Positions 1-8,521 of a DNA stretch of 64,000 nucleotides are shown in pieces. Source of the DNA: Marinilabiliaceae bacterium ANBcel2. GTDB taxonomy: Bacteria > Bacteroidota > Bacteroidia > Bacteroidales > Marinilabiliaceae. Both the position numbers and the translations under genes were made by a program. The notes under the pieces were generated by a model. It did not search any database. It saw only the letters and a program-made list of their open reading frames with translations, and had not been told where the DNA came from. The DNA lies in contig JARULA010000002.1 of assembly GCA_029688995.1 (NCBI GenBank), positions 186,001-250,000 on the forward strand, read 5' to 3'. How positions within the stretch are numbered: the stretch's first letter is position 1; each line of letters opens with the position of its first letter.

Positions 1-249
1 CTCTTCAAATTTTAAGAGTATATCTAAAATTATTTTTGATGAGGCAGTATTAAAATATTCCAGTTTAAAATTGAACTCTGTTCTGTCATTGGGGTCTTTG
101 GCATATTCATCAATCCAGTCAAGAATTTGTTCATAAAACTGATTTACATCTTCAGGCAGCGATCTCCCGGATATTTCAAATTGACCGCTATCTTTATCTA
201 ATATTACGTTAGGGGTATCATCTGTTCCTTTGATGTTAATTACTTCCAT
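1..249 (-). CDS. SiaC-like regulatory phosphoprotein (DUF1987), 3' end cut by window edge
   Basis: I translated this from the complement; the start ATG lies at 249-247 and the gene runs off the left edge after 83 codons. The visible part has the SiaC/DUF1987 layout: a short N-terminal strand region, a segment with FEISGRSLPEDV, and the conserved LEYFNTASS motif. In Pseudomonas aeruginosa SiaC is the substrate of the SiaB kinase and SiaA phosphatase and, in its unphosphorylated form, activates the diguanylate cyclase SiaD; as I recall the phospho-site is Thr68, and the Thr of FNTASS here is also residue 68. It follows the SiaB-type gene by 16 bases and is the last visible gene of the signalling cluster. 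The family call is good; the output partner is unknown because it lies outside the window. Confidence 0.85.
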   Translation of the reverse strand, partial: MEVINIKGTDDTPNVILDKDSGQFEISGRSLPEDVNQFYEQILDWIDEYAKDPNDRTEFNFKLEYFNTASSKIILDILLKFEE

Positions 250-265
250 AGTAGTTCTCTTTTTT

Positions 266-832
266 TCAGTTTCTTCTAATTGTTGATGTTAAAATAAAGA
301 AGGATACCTGTTCATTTAACTCTTTAAACTGGTACGATAATTTACTGCCGGTCTTTTTAGCTATATCAATTAGTCCCAATCCGGCACCTCCTTTTTCAGA
401 CAATGAAGCTTCTCTTATCTGCTGCTTAAACAGATCGGATAATCCCTTTTTATCTAAACTGTTTATTAGCTCAAGAGTTTCTTGAAGTCCTTCAACTCTC
501 TCGTTTTTGATAATGTTACCGGTTATGATTTTATAAGTATCATCCCCTTTACTCACCATTACAATCCCTCTGCGGTCTTCATCATCTTCACTTAGTCCAT
601 CAGCATGTTTACTTATATTTTGTAAACATTCAACCATTACATTAAAAACCTTTTTTTGCACTGTATTTGATTCAGCACTTTTTGAAAGGTTTTTTTCTGT
701 TAATGCTGTAAAAGTTTTTGTAATTTCCTGAGTCACTTCACCCTCATATACAAGACTAATCTCGTTAGTCTTCATTGTTTTATAGAGTTGATAAGCAAAC
801 TCCAGAAAGTTGTGTTTTTCTTTTTCCATCAT
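266..832 (-). CDS. SiaB-family protein kinase (DUF6272, GHKL fold)
   Basis: Predicted 188-residue cytoplasmic kinase of the SiaB family, expected to phosphorylate the SiaC-like protein encoded next. An N-box-like stretch (VECLQNISKHAD) in the first half and a GGAGLGLIDIAKK glycine loop near the C-terminus match the GHKL ATP-binding fold of anti-sigma kinases such as SpoIIAB/RsbW. An upstream in-frame TTG would add four residues (start at 844), but ATG at 832 is more likely; a second ATG follows at once. It lies 38 bases after the SpoIIE phosphatase gene and 16 before the SiaC-like gene, the gene order expected of a phosphatase/kinase/substrate partner switch. There is no membrane segment. Confidence 0.85.
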   Translation of the reverse strand: MMEKEKHNFLEFAYQLYKTMKTNEISLVYEGEVTQEITKTFTALTEKNLSKSAESNTVQKKVFNVMVECLQNISKHADGLSEDDEDRRGIVMVSKGDDTYKIITGNIIKNERVEGLQETLELINSLDKKGLSDLFKQQIREASLSEKGGAGLGLIDIAKKTGSKLSYQFKELNEQVSFFILTSTIRRN

Positions 833-870
833 ATTTTGGTTCAAATAATCAAAATTTTGTGTAAATATAG

Positions 871-3489
871 TTACAATTCAATTCCTATCAATAAAACATC
901 ATCAACTTGTTTTTCGTCACCCATCCATTCATGGAACTCTTTCGAGAATGTACGCGAGTATTGGGCCATACTAATATTATCATCGGCAGTTAAAAGTTCT
1001 CTAATTCTTCTGGGCTGAAACTTTTTTCTTTTTGGCCCACCAATTTGATCAGGTAACCCATCACTAAAAATAAATATTTTATCCTCTTTTTCGTAATTAA
1101 TAACGTGATGTTCAAAATCTTTTTCAACTTTTTTTCGTAATGGGATACCACCAATAGCTTTTCTGCTCCCTTTGTATTCATGCAATTCACCATTTCGTAT
1201 TAAGAACAGGGGGCGGTTTGCGCCTGCAAAATCGAGTGTTTGATTCTTTTTATCTATAATGCATAGTGCTAAATCCATTCCATCTCTTCCTTTTGCTCCT
1301 TCCTGATCCTGTTTTAATGTTATTCTAACGTTTGAGTGCAGGTCATCCAAAATTTTAGCAGCAGACTCATTCTCCTGAGCATTAACAATATTATTTAATA
1401 AGAAGTAGCCGATAAAACTGATTAGTGCTCCCGGAACCCCATGTCCTGTGCAGTCCACTGCTGCAACATATGAGATATCTCCTTTTTGAAAAAACCAGGG
1501 GAAATCACCACTTACCACATCTTTGGGGCGGTAAAAAATGAAAGATCTGGGGAAGTAGTTTTGTATAAGATCTGTGTCGGGTAATATAGATGTTTGAATT
1601 CGTTGTGCGTAGTTTATACTGTCTGATATTTTCTTATTCTTCTCTTTAATATCCTGTTCAATCTTCTTGAACTCTGTCATATCATGCGCTACAAAAAGGA
1701 TTGTTTCCAGCTCTCCTTCTTCTCCCAGTTCCGGGATAGCCTTAATCTCCATTATTCTTTCACCCGATTTTGATAGCATAGTTACCTCAGAGATGGTCTG
1801 TTCCTGTTGCTCTCTTATATCGGTTAAGCTGGTTTCTACATATTTAGTGAATCTTTCATCTATCTCTATATCACTTATTCGTTTTTTTATTAGATCCGAT
1901 GGTCTATCGGCAACAAATTTTGATACTGCCGGATTTACATAAATAAGTTTTCCGGTGAGATTAATTCGCACTATCATATCGGGAGAGTTCTCCGATAAAC
2001 TTTGCATTCTCGATTTCATTCTCTCCTCTTTCTCTGCACGTTTTCTTTCGGTAATATCTTGTGTATTAAATATTATACCGCGAATTGCAGGATCATGAAG
2101 TAAATTTTTTCCTTTTGTTTCGAGAAATAGCTTCTCTCCGTTTTTACGCAGATAGGTATATTGTGCAGTTTTTTCTCCTCCCGGTGTTTCCAGTAGATAT
2201 TGAAACAGTCGGTTTATGGTTTTATAGCCTCTTGGAGTGAGGATATTAGGGTCCATACCTGTTATTTCATCATCATCGCTATATCCTAATATTCGTTTTA
2301 CCGACGGACTCTCAAATAGGAGTTCTTGGCGTTCGTTATAAATTGAGATAAATTCAGATGCGTTGGTGAGTAGCGCTTCAAGACGTTTACGTGAATGAGC
2401 TACTTCCTGAATTTGAGTCTCGAGCATTTTATTAGATTTTTCCAGCTCTTCTTGTGCCTCTATCATCTCCTGCGCATTTTGGCGCAATTGCTCTTCGTTT
2501 TCGCGAAGTGTTGCGGTCATTTTTTGTGACTCTTTAAGCAGCTCCTCGGTACGTGTTGTTATTTTAAGGTTGTAGAGGGTTTGTCCTATTATGGAGCTCA
2601 CCTCGCTTGAAAATGTTAGCTTATATTTGGGTAAAAACTTTTTTAAAAAGGCTATTTCAATTACTCCTTGTAACTCCTCTTCTTGTAAAAGGGGAATAAT
2701 AATAATGCTTTTTGGTTTTTTTTCTCCTAATAATCCTGAGGTTATCGAATAGTAATCATCCGGAATTTCATTGCGATAGATTAGCTCCTTTTCATAAGCA
2801 GCAGCACCTATTAATCCTTTACCAATAGCGATTTCATTATATTCAAATCTTCTGCGGTTATATGCATACATTGCAGATCTTTTAAGCAGATTATCCTTTA
2901 ATATGTAAAAGGCGCCCTGAACACCTCCCATATACCGGATTAGCTCTTTTACAGTGTTTACCGACAACTCTTCAAGGTTATGAGCATTACGAAGAATATT
3001 TGAAATATGCTCTTTTCCTGTTGATATCCAGTGTTGTTGGTCCTCCTTCTCTTTACTCTCCTTAATATTTTCTCCCAGATCAATTAATGTTTGAGCCAGG
3101 GTATCATCTGTTTTTTCTATTTTTTCCCAACTGTTTTGTTTAAGAGCATTGGCCAGTTTAATGTTATGGTCTATTCGCTCTTTAATCTGCTCATAATTAG
3201 AGCGAAGTTTGCTGGTTTTTTCATTGTAGCGATTGATTAGATAGATAACAGCCAGCGGGAATAGTACTATAATTAGATCAACTATTATAACAGGAAAATA
3301 GCTGTGAATTCGCACTATATTCATAAAAGAGAAGTGCATATCCATAAAATTGATAAATCCTGCCCAGGATAACATTAACAAAAGTATTATCCCGATTAAA
3401 AGAGAGTATTTACCATTTAAGGATAATATTTTGAACGAGAGTCGTTGTTTAAGATCTCTTTTTATTTTATTTAAATTGAGTCCGCTCAT
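871..3489 (-). CDS. Membrane SpoIIE/PP2C phosphatase with GAF and two PAS domains (SiaA-like)
   Basis: An 872-residue inner-membrane sensor phosphatase. Order: two N-terminal membrane helices (about residues 28-50 and 56-82), a coiled region, a GAF domain (about 165-320), a long coiled coil (310-380), two PAS domains (about 370-485 and 495-620) and a C-terminal SpoIIE-type PP2C domain (about 640-872). The phosphatase motifs are intact: VVSGDFPWF, the metal-site DCTGHGVPGAL, GMDLALCIID and IFSDGLPDQIG. By position it corresponds to SiaA, dephosphorylating the SiaC-like protein; P. aeruginosa SiaA has a different sensor region, so the signal probably differs. Its GAF domain contains PDDYYSITSGL, a signature shared with two other membrane proteins of the cluster. 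It starts 15 bases after the preceding GAF gene. Confidence 0.88.
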   Translation of the reverse strand: MSGLNLNKIKRDLKQRLSFKILSLNGKYSLLIGIILLLMLSWAGFINFMDMHFSFMNIVRIHSYFPVIIVDLIIVLFPLAVIYLINRYNEKTSKLRSNYEQIKERIDHNIKLANALKQNSWEKIEKTDDTLAQTLIDLGENIKESKEKEDQQHWISTGKEHISNILRNAHNLEELSVNTVKELIRYMGGVQGAFYILKDNLLKRSAMYAYNRRRFEYNEIAIGKGLIGAAAYEKELIYRNEIPDDYYSITSGLLGEKKPKSIIIIPLLQEEELQGVIEIAFLKKFLPKYKLTFSSEVSSIIGQTLYNLKITTRTEELLKESQKMTATLRENEEQLRQNAQEMIEAQEELEKSNKMLETQIQEVAHSRKRLEALLTNASEFISIYNERQELLFESPSVKRILGYSDDDEITGMDPNILTPRGYKTINRLFQYLLETPGGEKTAQYTYLRKNGEKLFLETKGKNLLHDPAIRGIIFNTQDITERKRAEKEERMKSRMQSLSENSPDMIVRINLTGKLIYVNPAVSKFVADRPSDLIKKRISDIEIDERFTKYVETSLTDIREQQEQTISEVTMLSKSGERIMEIKAIPELGEEGELETILFVAHDMTEFKKIEQDIKEKNKKISDSINYAQRIQTSILPDTDLIQNYFPRSFIFYRPKDVVSGDFPWFFQKGDISYVAAVDCTGHGVPGALISFIGYFLLNNIVNAQENESAAKILDDLHSNVRITLKQDQEGAKGRDGMDLALCIIDKKNQTLDFAGANRPLFLIRNGELHEYKGSRKAIGGIPLRKKVEKDFEHHVINYEKEDKIFIFSDGLPDQIGGPKRKKFQPRRIRELLTADDNISMAQYSRTFSKEFHEWMGDEKQVDDVLLIGIEL

Positions 3490-3504
3490 ACCTCTGTATA
3501 ATGC

Positions 3505-4263
3505 TTATAATATTCTGTTTTTGATAATATTTTTTGCTATATCTCCCCACATTTTTACAATATTGCTCTTTTTAAAAGTAAGCAGCTCTATTATAAAGAC
3601 TGTTTTATCATTTTTATTGACAGGCAAAATATATAAACAAGATCCTTTACTTTTACCCAATCCTGATTCGATGGAGAGATAATCCCCGGGTATATCTTCT
3701 ACCTCCATTGGCATTTGATCTTTTGCTGCCTGTCCGCTTAATCCTTCATTATAATTAAAAGTTGGCGGATTATAATCTTCGGGTACTGCATAACTCTCTT
3801 GTACGATAAATTTATTACATTGTTCATCCAATTTGTATAATAGTGCTGCACCTGCTTGAAAAGATTCACATAACAGATGTAAAAAATTGTGATCTCCTCT
3901 TGCTTTAGAGAATAGCTCTTTCAACATTTTATCTCTGTAAGAAGCAAACTTTTTTGATTCGTTTTTCTCTTTTTCGTACTCTTCAAGATTTTTACTTAGT
4001 TGTTCTATCTCGCTTTTATACTTTTCGTCTCTTTTGATAAGCTCTTTTTCCAACTCAGTTATTTGGCTTTTAAGTTTTTTGTTGTTTTTTTCGGCAATCA
4101 AAATTACCCCTAAGAATAAGAGTAGTGCAGTAATGCCTATTATATGATAAAGAGGTGAGGCATCAACGGGAAGAATTATATTGCGTATTAAAAAGAGCAA
4201 ATAGCCTGTTGTTGAAAAAGCTATTAATGTTATTATAAAATTATTATCTCTATTCTTAATCAT
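3505..4263 (-). CDS. Membrane-anchored GAF-domain protein with no output domain
   Basis: A 252-residue protein with two N-terminal membrane helices (about 9-27 and 37-57), a strongly charged coiled coil (60-115) and a GAF-like domain to the C-terminus. The GAF part carries PGDYLSIESGLGKSKG, the same signature as in the SpoIIE phosphatase and the GAF/PAS protein of this cluster. No kinase, phosphatase, receiver or cyclase domain is present, so it may act by dimerising with, or presenting a signal to, one of the neighbouring sensors (inference). Its ATG overlaps the TGA of the upstream CheB-like gene, suggesting coupled translation. No specific function can be assigned. Confidence 0.75.
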   Translation of the reverse strand: MIKNRDNNFIITLIAFSTTGYLLFLIRNIILPVDASPLYHIIGITALLLFLGVILIAEKNNKKLKSQITELEKELIKRDEKYKSEIEQLSKNLEEYEKEKNESKKFASYRDKMLKELFSKARGDHNFLHLLCESFQAGAALLYKLDEQCNKFIVQESYAVPEDYNPPTFNYNEGLSGQAAKDQMPMEVEDIPGDYLSIESGLGKSKGSCLYILPVNKNDKTVFIIELLTFKKSNIVKMWGDIAKNIIKNRIL

Positions 4264-4838
4264 TGAGGCAGGGAGTTTAAGAATTCAACAATTTGATCTG
4301 GTGAGAATACTTTATTGGGTTTAAAAAGTTTTAATGCCTCTTTTGGCATGGTATCAATATCGCATGTAGAAGGATCCTGAATTATTGTAAACCCTCTTTT
4401 ATCGTGTATATCTTTTAATCCTTTAGCCCCGTCTTTATTTGCTCCCGTTAATAAAATCCCTAATATTTTATCACGGTACACATAGGCCGCTGATGATAGT
4501 GTATAATCTATAGATGGTCGGCTATGGTTGTAGCTCTCTTCTGTTGACAGAGAGATGGATCCGTCTATCTCAATAAAAAGGTGATAGTTTGAGGGAGCAA
4601 GATAGACATTATTATAAGACAATTTCTCTTTGTCATTGGGTTCTATTACTTTGATTTTTGATTTTAAACTTAACCCTTCTACAAGTCCGCTTCTCACATG
4701 TTTTAACCTGTGTAGACTCAATATTATTGGAGGCTTAAAGTCGGGACGTATTTTTGACAATATATTAGAGATAACAGAAAAACTTCCCGCTGATCCTCCC
4801 ATTACTATTGCTTTAAAGTAGTGGTTATTATTAGGCAT
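4260..4838 (-). CDS. CheB-type methylesterase domain protein lacking a receiver domain
   Basis: A 192-residue protein consisting only of the CheB C-terminal esterase/deamidase domain. The expected catalytic triad is visible: Ser in VMGGSAGSFSVI, His in LSLHRLKH and Asp in LTGANKDGAKGL; RPSIDYTL matches the RPSVDVLF segment of CheB. With no receiver domain it cannot be switched on by CheA in the usual way. An upstream in-frame start at 4898 would overlap the preceding gene by 68 bases; I chose ATG at 4838 (8-base overlap) because the esterase fold begins right after it. It is paired with a degenerate CheR just upstream, which suggests both act on a target other than the main receptor, or as scaffolds (inference). 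Confidence 0.82.
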   Translation of the reverse strand: MPNNNHYFKAIVMGGSAGSFSVISNILSKIRPDFKPPIILSLHRLKHVRSGLVEGLSLKSKIKVIEPNDKEKLSYNNVYLAPSNYHLFIEIDGSISLSTEESYNHSRPSIDYTLSSAAYVYRDKILGILLTGANKDGAKGLKDIHDKRGFTIIQDPSTCDIDTMPKEALKLFKPNKVFSPDQIVEFLNSLPQ

Positions 4839-5664
4839 AGCTGTTGCTTTGTTTAGGTTGCGGTTTTTTATATATTTTCTCTGAGCTGTCAATTTCAATT
4901 AGATAATCCTTTATGGATTGCGGCAGCTCTTCTTTAATGCCAATAGCAAGGAATCCGCCTGGCATTAATTTGTCAATTAGCTCTTTATATATCTCTTCAG
5001 TTGTTTTGTGATTAAGATAGATAGCTATATTTCTAAATATTATCAGTCCGACATTAGCCTCAGAATCTATATTTGTAAATGAGTTACTAACATTACATTT
5101 TATATTATTTCTGAGCTCTTCTTTTATTGAGACCTCACCATTTTTACTGTTAAAATAGTCTTTAAATAACTCTTTGTTTTCTAATCTTTTGTAGTTTGTT
5201 TGATTTAGATCAAAATGTTTTGGATTTATTTTACCTGTAATTATTTCACTATATTTTGTTTTTGACGGGGTATTACACTCAATTTTAAATGCGCTTAATT
5301 TTTCTGATTCATGTAGAATTACCGATAATGAGAATAGCTCTTCACCAGTTGAAATATGAGGGAGCCATATTGTGTCAGCCTTATCTGGGATTTTGTCTAA
5401 GATATTCGATCTTATTGATCGCCAAAATGCCGGGTCGCGAAACATTTCGGTTACTTCAACACACATATAATCAGTTATGGTTCTACGAACAGTCTCATCC
5501 GATAAAGACTCTATAAAAAGATCTACTTTACGTATCTTTAATTTATCGAATATTAAAGAGAGTCGCCTCTTTAAAAAAGAGATTAAAAAGTTGCTATAAT
5601 CCATTTCCGGATATAGAGCCATAGCTTTTGTTATTTCTTTTATCTCATTAATACCCAAATTCAC
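4831..5664 (-). CDS. Degenerate CheR-like methyltransferase paralogue
   Basis: A 277-residue protein with the full CheR architecture (N-terminal helical domain, then methyltransferase fold) but a decayed cofactor site. Where active CheRs, including the two others in this cluster, have WxAGCSxGxE and TDIS, this one has WLPHISTGEE and CNTP; the late FCRNVLIYF motif reads FRNIAIYLN. VTEMFRDPAFW matches the substrate-side motif of the other copies. Binding of S-adenosylmethionine is therefore doubtful. The start is GTG at 5664; the next ATG (5622) would remove the first helix. It begins 11 bases after the intact CheR gene, consistent with tandem duplication followed by divergence. Confidence 0.78.
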   Translation of the reverse strand: MNLGINEIKEITKAMALYPEMDYSNFLISFLKRRLSLIFDKLKIRKVDLFIESLSDETVRRTITDYMCVEVTEMFRDPAFWRSIRSNILDKIPDKADTIWLPHISTGEELFSLSVILHESEKLSAFKIECNTPSKTKYSEIITGKINPKHFDLNQTNYKRLENKELFKDYFNSKNGEVSIKEELRNNIKCNVSNSFTNIDSEANVGLIIFRNIAIYLNHKTTEEIYKELIDKLMPGGFLAIGIKEELPQSIKDYLIEIDSSEKIYKKPQPKQSNSYA

Positions 5665-5675
5665 TTTTCTAAAAT

Positions 5676-6527
5676 TTAATATTTAAAATGAAATGTGTCT
5701 GTTTTTGAATAGACATAATTATTGCGGGCAAATTTTGTTCTAAAGAATCCATTTAATCCTTCGTGTGTACCCAATACCATTACTCCTTTATTGAACAGAT
5801 TGTCGTGAAATCTTTGAACAATTCGTGACTGTAAGCTTTCGTTGAAATAGATCAAGACATTTCTGCAAAATATTATATCAAACTTATTATAAAACGGCAT
5901 CTCCTCTTTAACCAAATCATGTTTTATAAAATTGGTTTTCTCTTTTAATTTAGCTTTAACCGAAATAAGATCTTTTGCTTTATCTACTTTGAAGTAGTCA
6001 TTAAAATTAACATTTGTGGTATGATTTTTAAATACTTCTTCGAAATTGGTTAAATACTTTTCGTAATTGAAATTATAAACATACTCCCCTTTAGCGGCAC
6101 AGTTTAAAGCTTTTTGGCTTATATCGGTAGCATAAATTTTACTCTTTTCCAGCATATTAAGCTGATCAAGTAGTATCATAAAGGAATAAACTTCTTGTCC
6201 TGTGCTACACCCTGCGTGCCATATATTAATTTGTGGATGCCCTTTAAGTTTTGGAACAACCTCTTTTAATAGATATTCCCATATCAGGGGGTCTCGAAAT
6301 AGTTCAGTTGTGTTAACTGTTATCGATTCAACTACATATTCTACAAAACTTTGATCTTTACGGGTTTTATAGATTAATTCATCCATATTTAACCTATTGT
6401 CCCTCATAATTTTTGTTATTCGGCGATCAATAGAGTTGTTTGAATATTCACAAAAATTATAGGGTGAACACTCTTTAAGAACCTTAAGATACTCTTTGTA
6501 TGTTTTACTTCCTTCCCTCTCCTGCAT
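5676..6527 (-). CDS. cheR: CheR-type protein-glutamate O-methyltransferase (second copy)
   Basis: A 283-residue CheR-family enzyme, expected to methylate glutamates on chemoreceptors using S-adenosylmethionine. Motifs are intact: NTTELFRDP near residue 95, WHAGCSTGQEVYSF as the cofactor loop, YATDIS as the acidic second motif, and FCRNVLIYFNE. It differs from the other intact CheR further up the operon in lacking the GHSESL ending (here GTHEGL), so the two may serve different receptors. It lies between the GAF/PAS membrane protein and the degenerate CheR. Confidence 0.88.
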   Translation of the reverse strand: MQEREGSKTYKEYLKVLKECSPYNFCEYSNNSIDRRITKIMRDNRLNMDELIYKTRKDQSFVEYVVESITVNTTELFRDPLIWEYLLKEVVPKLKGHPQINIWHAGCSTGQEVYSFMILLDQLNMLEKSKIYATDISQKALNCAAKGEYVYNFNYEKYLTNFEEVFKNHTTNVNFNDYFKVDKAKDLISVKAKLKEKTNFIKHDLVKEEMPFYNKFDIIFCRNVLIYFNESLQSRIVQRFHDNLFNKGVMVLGTHEGLNGFFRTKFARNNYVYSKTDTFHFKY

Positions 6528-6556
6528 ATTCAGCTTAAGGTATTAATAATTTAATA

Positions 6557-8434
6557 TTAAAACAGCTCTACTTCAACATTTTGGATAAAAGCTGTATATG
6601 ATTTTTGATCTCCTACCTGAGCCTCCGACAATAGCATTAATACGGGAACATCTTCTCCATATTTATTTCTTATTGAAATCTCTTTTCTATCTCCTACTAC
6701 TTTTGGTGCTTCCGGATTTATAAATGAGGCTACAAACTCATTTGACTTTGCAGTCTCTTTTGAAAAGAGTATGTCAACATTTTCACCCAACACCTCTTCT
6801 CTGTTGTATCCCCATAATTTTTCAGCTGCAGCATTAAAAAATTCTATTGTACCATCTTGATTTGATGTGAGTATTGCATCTAAAGCCCCTTCAAGAGTTT
6901 TTTCATTTCTAATTTTAACAGCTTCTATCTCTTTAAACTGTTCTTTCATCTCGTTTCGGGCCTCTTCGAGCATAACACCAAGCTCCTCTTTCGAGTGCTT
7001 AAGAGCCTCTTCCATCTGTACCTGTTCAGTGATGTCGTTTTCCAGACTTAAAATTTTGACTATTTCGCCATTGTGGTCCATAACCGGACTGTAAGTTGAG
7101 AGAAGATATATCTCTTCGCCCGGTTTTGTTCTTCTACGCGAGCGTCCTCTGTAATTATGTCCGTTTTGAAGATCAGCCAGAATTTTATCAAGCTCTCCCA
7201 CATCTTCTTTAAAAAAGAAGATTTTTAAGTTTTGGTTTTCTATCTCTTCTGGTAGATATTTAAATGTGCTTAAAAAGTTTTCGTTAACCGAAAGAAGCTG
7301 CCCTGTGGTATCAAATTCGCAGGAGATGGCTGCATGATCTATCGCTTCGAGAATCCCTTTTCTCTCCACCTCACGCCTGTCACTCTCTTCTTGAGTAGCT
7401 CTCATCTCCTCCAGGTTTTGTCTTAACTCCTCTTCTTGTTGAGCCATTTTTTCGGCTTGAATTTGTGTCTCTTTTAGGAGTTTGTTGGTCTGTATATTTG
7501 TTTTTACAGCTGAGATTGTTGATGCAATACTCTCTGCAGATTTTTCTACCAGTTCAATTTCAAAAGGCTGAAGAATTTGAAATGAGGCAAGTTCAATAAC
7601 GCCAAAGAGTTCATCATTAGCCTTTAATGGAACCAAAAGAATTGTTCCCGGATTCGCCCCTCCCAGTCCGGATGTTATATTAATATAGTCATGTGGAACA
7701 TCTGTTAAAAAGATAGTCTCCATCTCAAGACCGCATCTTCCTACCAATCCTTCTCCCCAGTTTACAATTTTATCGCTATATTTTCTACGGTCAAAAGCGA
7801 TGCATGCGGTTAGTTCAAAATATTTTTCTCCATGTTTTGATTCATTTAAGAGAAATACACCACCCTGATTAATTTTCATGTAATTGACCAGATATTTTGT
7901 TATTTCGTACGAGAGCTCTTCAAGATTATCATTTGATTTTCTTAATATTTCACCAAACTGTGCCAAACCTTGTGTCACCCAGTTTCTTTGTTCCTCTTCC
8001 ACTCTTCTTCTCTCCTGCTCCCTTTTATTTTTAACCATGTACTCACGTAGGTTGAGCAGTGCTATTGACAAGGGATCTTTTTTGTTTTTTCTGGTAAAGG
8101 GTTCATCAAGTTTATCTTTTCTCAGGTTATCGATGAAGGAGAGGACCATTTTTATACGGCCTGCCTCTTTCTTCAATTTTTTTGCCTGTTTTTTAATTAT
8201 ATTTATAAAGCGGTTCGAAAGATAGTAGTTGGTTATTGCCAAAACTACAGGCAAAAGCATAACAGCCCATAATGCCGGGAATATTGATAAAAGAGAGCTT
8301 AAAGACTTATCTTTTCCTTGCAGTGCTGGAGAATCCAGACTAACTAATATTATAATAAGAGCGATTACTACTCCTGTTACTATTCCCTGTAAAACAGATT
8401 TTGATACCAGATGGTTATACTTTATCTTCTTCAT
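6557..8434 (-). CDS. Membrane GAF-PAS-PAS sensor protein without output domain
   Basis: A 625-residue protein: two membrane helices (about 14-34 and 48-70), a basic linker and coiled region (75-160), a GAF domain (about 160-320), a coiled coil with repeated QQEEELRQ-type heptads, and two PAS domains (about 360-470 and 505-625). It ends with the second PAS; there is no histidine kinase, cyclase or receptor signalling domain. The GAF domain carries PHDYINITSGLGGANPG, shared with two cluster neighbours. Overall layout up to the PAS region parallels the SpoIIE phosphatase, so the two probably arose by duplication and may form mixed assemblies (inference). Located between cheB and the second cheR. 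Confidence 0.78.
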   Translation of the reverse strand: MKKIKYNHLVSKSVLQGIVTGVVIALIIILVSLDSPALQGKDKSLSSLLSIFPALWAVMLLPVVLAITNYYLSNRFINIIKKQAKKLKKEAGRIKMVLSFIDNLRKDKLDEPFTRKNKKDPLSIALLNLREYMVKNKREQERRRVEEEQRNWVTQGLAQFGEILRKSNDNLEELSYEITKYLVNYMKINQGGVFLLNESKHGEKYFELTACIAFDRRKYSDKIVNWGEGLVGRCGLEMETIFLTDVPHDYINITSGLGGANPGTILLVPLKANDELFGVIELASFQILQPFEIELVEKSAESIASTISAVKTNIQTNKLLKETQIQAEKMAQQEEELRQNLEEMRATQEESDRREVERKGILEAIDHAAISCEFDTTGQLLSVNENFLSTFKYLPEEIENQNLKIFFFKEDVGELDKILADLQNGHNYRGRSRRRTKPGEEIYLLSTYSPVMDHNGEIVKILSLENDITEQVQMEEALKHSKEELGVMLEEARNEMKEQFKEIEAVKIRNEKTLEGALDAILTSNQDGTIEFFNAAAEKLWGYNREEVLGENVDILFSKETAKSNEFVASFINPEAPKVVGDRKEISIRNKYGEDVPVLMLLSEAQVGDQKSYTAFIQNVEVELF

Positions 8435-8521
8435 TATTTCCGGGGTTGTTTGATTTTTTACTAACTTATATATACGGTTAATAAATTAAAGAGTTTTCGT
8501 ATGTAGCGTTAATTGATCCCT

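Noticed and set aside
788-1018. Plus-strand ORF across the junction of the SiaB-type and phosphatase genes
   Set aside because: It is antisense to the conserved C-terminal PP2C motifs and has no coding character of its own.
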